Position numbers and translations under genes: made by a program | Shown here: piece by piece, positions 60,151-64,000 of the stretch | Numbering within the stretch: the stretch's first letter is position 1 | Layout of the letters: the number at the start of each line of letters is the position of its first letter | The notes under the pieces: model-generated | Told to the model about the DNA's origin: nothing | The model's database searches: none | What the model saw: only the letters and a program-made list of their open reading frames with translations | Assembly: GCA_916610825.1 (NCBI GenBank) | Contig: OU744453.1 | Location: 13,219,751 to 13,283,750 of the forward strand | Direction: 5' to 3' | Length of the DNA stretch: 64,000 nucleotides | Source of the DNA: Haliclystus octoradiatus | Lineage: Eukaryota; Cnidaria; Staurozoa; Stauromedusae; Haliclystidae

Positions 60151-60230
60151 ATTGTTGTTATCCAATCGTGTATGAGGTATGTGTTGTTCTCGAATCTCTA
60201 TATATAGCCTACTGAATTTCCTTTGTTGTG

Positions 60231-61256
60231 AACGGTTGTGAACAAATCAATTTAGGAGGGAACAATCATCAGGCTAGCCGTTGATATGAACTAAATTATA
60301 ACATCTTCAATACTCATGTTATACAAACAAGATAATAAATAACAGTAACACCAAAATCTTGTTACGCAAATACGTTTAAAGACCATAAAATGACCAGCAG
60401 CCTTTGCATATTTTTGTCTTTGAAATCAGGACCCAGATTTCAATCACTCGTTTTCATGATACACGGCCCGCCTCTGTGTCTCCTTTGCACACACACGCGA
60501 TTTTGCAAAACATTTCGTAAAACGAACATGGAAGCAATCTGCTAAGTTATTTATCAACGAACTGGTTTGGAAAATTACAAGAGCAATAGAGGTGGACGTC
60601 GTGAAGGCATTCGACGCTTGAATAAATGTGTCCCACAAAAATCAATTCACTTGCTACTAGCGTCATACGAATTGAGGAAGGATGACAAAGTTGAAAGCTA
60701 CAACTGAACTCGACTGATTCAAATTTCATGTTGGTGTTTACTTGATACAAGAATATTATGGATTGAAAGAACAGGAAGAGATTTGTTAGCATTCAAAATC
60801 GAAATTTATCGCCGAAACAAAATGAAATTATAACACCAGGTGAATTCGATTTTTAATACGGATACTTTGATCATTGACTCAAAATTATATGTGTAAACAC
60901 GTTACACGTAGGCTTCGTCTAAAAATAGTTAGTTACATACCTATGTATGTTTTATATTGCATTGTTTTTCTGCAATATTTATGCACGTAAATTGTAAAAT
61001 TTAGAATCATATGAATTTATTTAGTGTTGATTTGAAAGTACATTTTATCCAAGTTGTTTTGATTTGCGTCAAACTTCTCAGACAGATAATCGGACTGTGT
61101 GACTCCCAGTCCGCTATTTATTTTTGAGCCATATACATTTGTTGGATATCTATAGCCATAAACTTTGCGTTTCGACAAGTAAGAATTGAGATTTATCCAA
61201 AACTGAAATTGATAAACCAGACTATTTTCTGTCTTGTCTTTCCGTAGCAACAGCCA
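60231..61256. other. No gene recognised
   Basis: Open frames on the minus strand (60444-60792, 61017-61343) lack signals, splice context or known motifs. Confidence 0.4.
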
Positions 61257-61312
61257 CGAGGACAATCCTCTGACGTGAGCGCTGACGTCACTCTCCAGAG
61301 GATTAGCCTCGT
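61257..61312. promoter_or_regulatory. CRE-containing palindrome
   Basis: CGAGG..AATCCTCTG pairs with CAGAGGATT..CCTCG around TGACGTGAGCGCTGACGTCA, itself a near-palindrome holding a perfect CRE at 61283-61290. Could be a regulatory site or the remains of a transposon hairpin. Confidence 0.45.
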
Positions 61313-61659
61313 TTCTTGTAATCAAAACAACAAAACAAAGCAAAGGCTGCTGGTCATTCGAAACTCTTTAAGCTAAGAGCTAATTTCTATCAAATAACTC
61401 AAAGGCAAGGGATTTTGAGCTCAAACCGCATGTTGACAAGACGATGGCTAGGTGAGAACTGACTTAAATAAGTTTAACACAGAGCTCCACCACAAAACAG
61501 ACAGGAAGAGTTCCGCATAATACAAAGCACAAATTATAACTATTGAAATACTAGACGATACGATGAATGTAATCAATCACAATGAAACATTACAAACACA
61601 ATAGAAACAAATGAACAAAGACAATGATTGTGACTAAACATATTCAGCCTCATTCAGTC

Positions 61660-61865
61660 ACTGCCCTCATTTCCGCTGTGGACCTAATAAAACTGAAGGC
61701 TGAAAACTGTGCCATGAACAAAAAACATATGGTGTGCCCAATTACAGCGCACCTTGCTGTCACGTGAAGTTGTATCGAGCGCTGGTTGCTGAATAAAGCG
61801 TTAAAAATGTAAACAAACTTGCTTGAATCCTTTTCAAAGTTTATATTTTGATCGTTCATTCTAGT
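61660..61865. repeat. End fragment of the MULE-type MITE family
   Basis: 'cctaataaaactgaaggctg', 'gtgtgcccaattacagcgca' and 'tgaataaagcgttaaaaatg' match the ends of the 57451 element. The other end is missing. Confidence 0.65.
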
Positions 61866-62014
61866 AAAGTACGGCGATTAATTTTGGGTCGATCCAAAAT
61901 ATTCAAAACTAATATTGAATTCAAATTCTAAACTACTGACAAGTAAACAACAACAATATTGATAGCATCAAAATCGAAGTACGGCTGATCATATGACGAG
62001 TTTAAAAGTGTTAA

Positions 62015-62084
62015 CAACGTGCTAGAAACAACGTGCTAGAAACAACGTGCTAGAAACAACGTGCTAGAAACAAAGTGCTAGAGA
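62015..62084 (+). repeat. 14-bp tandem repeat, five units
   Basis: Unit caacgtgctagaaa, the last copy slightly changed. Confidence 0.9.
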
Positions 62085-62114
62085 CGGGATGCGCTGTGCT
62101 GCTGGGAAAAGCCT

Positions 62115-62690
62115 TAAAAAATAGCTCCGCTACGCTCGGACTCATGGTGAATAATATAATAATCAAAATAAACCAATTGAAATCAAATTCAATAGAATAT
62201 CAAATCAATCAAATCATCATGCAAAGAAAAATCAAATCAAATCAAATTCAAAAAAGTAAATCAATCCAATCGAATGATATAAAAATCAGATCAAATAAAA
62301 AAATCAACTTCAATCAAATAAAATGAAATAAATTATAACAATATCCAAATAATATAATAATATAAAGAAAAATATATCCAAATAATAAATCAAATAAAAA
62401 ATTAAAAAATAGCTCGGCTACGCTCGGACTCATGGTGAATAATATAATAATTAAAATAAACGAATTGAAATCGAATTCAATAGAATATCAAATCAATCAA
62501 ATCATCATGCAAAGAAAAATCAAATCAAATCAAATTCAAAAAAGTAAATCAATCCAATCGAATGATATAAAAATCAGATCAAATAAAAAAATCAACTTCA
62601 ATCAAATAAAATAAATTATAACAATATCCAAATAATATAATAATATAAAGAAAAATATATCCAAATAATAAATCAAAGAAAAAAAGAAAA
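62115..62690 (+). repeat. 288-bp tandem duplication of AAATC-rich sequence
   Basis: Two units starting 'aaaaaatagctccgctacgc' and 'aaaaaatagctcggctacgc' are almost identical. Inside are many AAATC/AATCA words. The open frames in both are by-products. Confidence 0.9.
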
Positions 62691-62704
62691 AAGAAAGAAA
62701 TGTT

Positions 62705-62812
62705 ATGCAGACCAATGGGATTGAACCCAAGACCCCGCACAACTAATGCAAATGCTTCACAACTAGACCATACCAACATAATAACAAATGAAGTGATTTT
62801 CACTACTTATAA
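62705..62812 (-). mobile_element. tRNA-like sequence, probable SINE head or tRNA pseudogene
   Basis: On the minus strand an A-box-like TGGTCTAGTTGTGAAGC is followed ~25 bases later by the B-box-like GGGTTCAATCC. The T-arm is one base short and the acceptor arms do not pair, so it is not a working tRNA. The head differs from the main SINE family. Confidence 0.45.
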
Positions 62813-63477
62813 TACAAGCGTGAGTTGTAAATGACGTGCGAAATTGTCTCTTCTAAAGGTTATGTCGCAGCAGAATTAAAACATTTTAATAAACCAAATA
62901 AAACCATGACGACTGGCTAAGCAGTTTGATGTAATAAATAACTTCAGAAAACAATACAAACAATAAATATATAATACTGTCTTGTCTAAGCCCCCAACCA
63001 AATGATGAATTGTCGGTTCAAAAGTTCGCATGGTCAAAACACAACAATAATTATCTTCGAAGTTTCACCTCAAATAGTGATGTTACAGAACGATTAAAAT
63101 CTTTCATTAACCATTTCAAATGACGAGAAGAAGAACACAATCATGTGTTCTACAAATGAAGAGATAATCACGATGTAAACTAATCCAGGAGTATTAGAAA
63201 ATTTTCATTTAAAAATGCAATTGTAATCTCGCTAAGCTGTGAGTCGGCCATCATGGCGGGCAATGGAAAAAATTTTTTTTGTCAAAAAAATTTGGCTAAA
63301 AATTTGGAATAATCACACAGCATGCCAATTGTATTTTTAACAATAAAATGGTGTTTCTTGCGCAATCGTTTTTTGTTCGTCCTTTGTTAGCACGCAAAGC
63401 AGTGTGTTGAACGTTATTTCAAAAGAGCAATAGATTTAGTCAAAAATGAAATGAAATGAAATGAAAACGTTTCCACC
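62813..63477. other. No gene recognised
   Basis: AT-rich; a short (AAATG) prelude at 63445-63465. Confidence 0.5.
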
Positions 63478-64000
63478 ATGAAATGAAATGAAATGAAATG
63501 AAATGAAATGAAATGAAATGAAATGAAATGAAATGAAATGAAATGAAATGAAATGAAATGAAATGAAATGAAATGAAATGAAATGAAATGAAATGAAATG
63601 AAATGAAATGAAATGAAATGAAATGAAATGAAATGAAATGAAATGAAATGAAATGAAATGAAATGAAATGAAATGAAATGAAATGAAATGAAATGAAATG
63701 AAATGAAATGAAATGAAATGAAATGAAATGAAATGAAATGAAATGAAATGAAATGAAATGAAATGAAATGAAATGAAATGAAATGAAATGAAATGAAATG
63801 AAATGAAATGAAATGAAATGAAATGAAATGAAATGAAATGAAATGAAATGAAATGAAATGAAATGAAATGAAATGAAATGAAATGAAATGAAATGAAATG
63901 AAATGAAATGAAATGAAATGAAATGAAATGAAATGAAATGAAATGAAATGAAATGAAATGAAATGAAATGAAATGAAATGAAATGAAATGAAATGAAATG
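63478..64000 (+). repeat. (AAATG)n microsatellite array
   Basis: About 104 perfect pentamer copies continue to the window edge without a visible mismatch; the true length is unknown. Confidence 0.97.

Larger units (their letters stand above)
55385..60230 (+). pseudogene. Shuffled relic of the B/C gene family (introns and flank only)
   Basis: 55386-55483 matches the gene B 3' flank. 55484-55513, 56666-56745 and 58831-58975 match successive parts of B/C intron 3 ('ttattgtttctgtg', 'gggtctgtgctg', 'acactcctacgaaattattt'). 59440-59510 and 60080-60230 match gene B intron 2 ('gttgtattttatcctaatgt', 'gtgtatgaggtatgtgttgt'). No exon survives. The order is not collinear, so the segment was rearranged as well as invaded by transposons. 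Confidence 0.65.

Noticed and set aside
60444..61343. Minus-strand frames of 64-108 codons
   Set aside because: No recognisable motif, splice junctions or promoter; composition like neighbouring non-coding DNA.
62075..62614. Two near-identical 60-83 codon frames
   Set aside because: Low-complexity Lys/Asn/Gln product of a tandem duplicated AAATC-rich repeat.
63478..64000. Telomeric repeat
   Set aside because: The unit AAATG is not a telomere motif, and no TTAGGG-like sequence is present.

Overview
The window is AT-rich metazoan genomic DNA. Its genes are split into short exons (27-238 nt coding) with GT-AG introns from about 0.1 to 3.8 kb. It holds one vertebrate-recognisable gene (TMEM243), a MEKK-type kinase gene, a Penelope-type retroelement with a GIY-YIG domain, a tRNA-derived SINE and many small inverted-repeat DNA transposons. 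I infer a marine invertebrate; a tunicate or other invertebrate deuterostome is possible, but nothing read here fixes the phylum. Almost all long open frames are non-coding shadows, and the real genes had to be assembled from small exons.

Layout. 1-3.4 kb: a MITE and two weak candidate exons next to a CRE. 3.45-8.2 kb (+): TMEM243, four exons, 117 aa. 11.07-24.04 kb (+): a twelve-exon gene for a 467-aa protein with N-terminal ankyrin repeats, a complete STE11/MAP3K-like kinase domain and a C-terminal membrane anchor; its introns are loaded with transposons. 24-30 kb: a hAT-type MITE, a SINE, degenerate sequence and a tyrosine-recombinase-like pseudogene. 30.2-50.1 kb: the most interesting part, four small secreted cationic peptide precursor genes in alternating orientation (A minus, B plus, D minus, C plus), i.e. 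two head-to-head pairs. Each has a signal-peptide exon, one or two very acidic exons and an arginine-rich last exon. All coding introns are phase 1. Three of the four end in Gly-Lys-Lys, a possible amidation signal. B and C lie in a segmental duplication (about 34.1-39.1 and 44.5-50.3 kb) whose introns are nearly identical while the last ~20 codons of the precursor have become almost unrelated.

50.3-55.4 kb is a ~5 kb foldback element whose arms include tandem ~195-bp units, with a smaller transposon nested in one arm. 55.4-60.2 kb contains shuffled intronic shards of the B/C family invaded by TTAA-site elements, a hairpin and an interrupted Penelope-like fragment. 60-64 kb has no recognised gene and ends in a perfect (AAATG)n array that runs off the window.

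Functional reading (inference): the peptide cluster looks like a host-defence (antimicrobial-type) or other secreted cationic peptide family evolving by birth-and-death, with acidic prosegments neutralising basic mature segments. The neighbouring ankyrin-MAP3K is a signalling protein predicted to sit on a membrane by its tail. No link between the kinase and the peptides is shown by the sequence.
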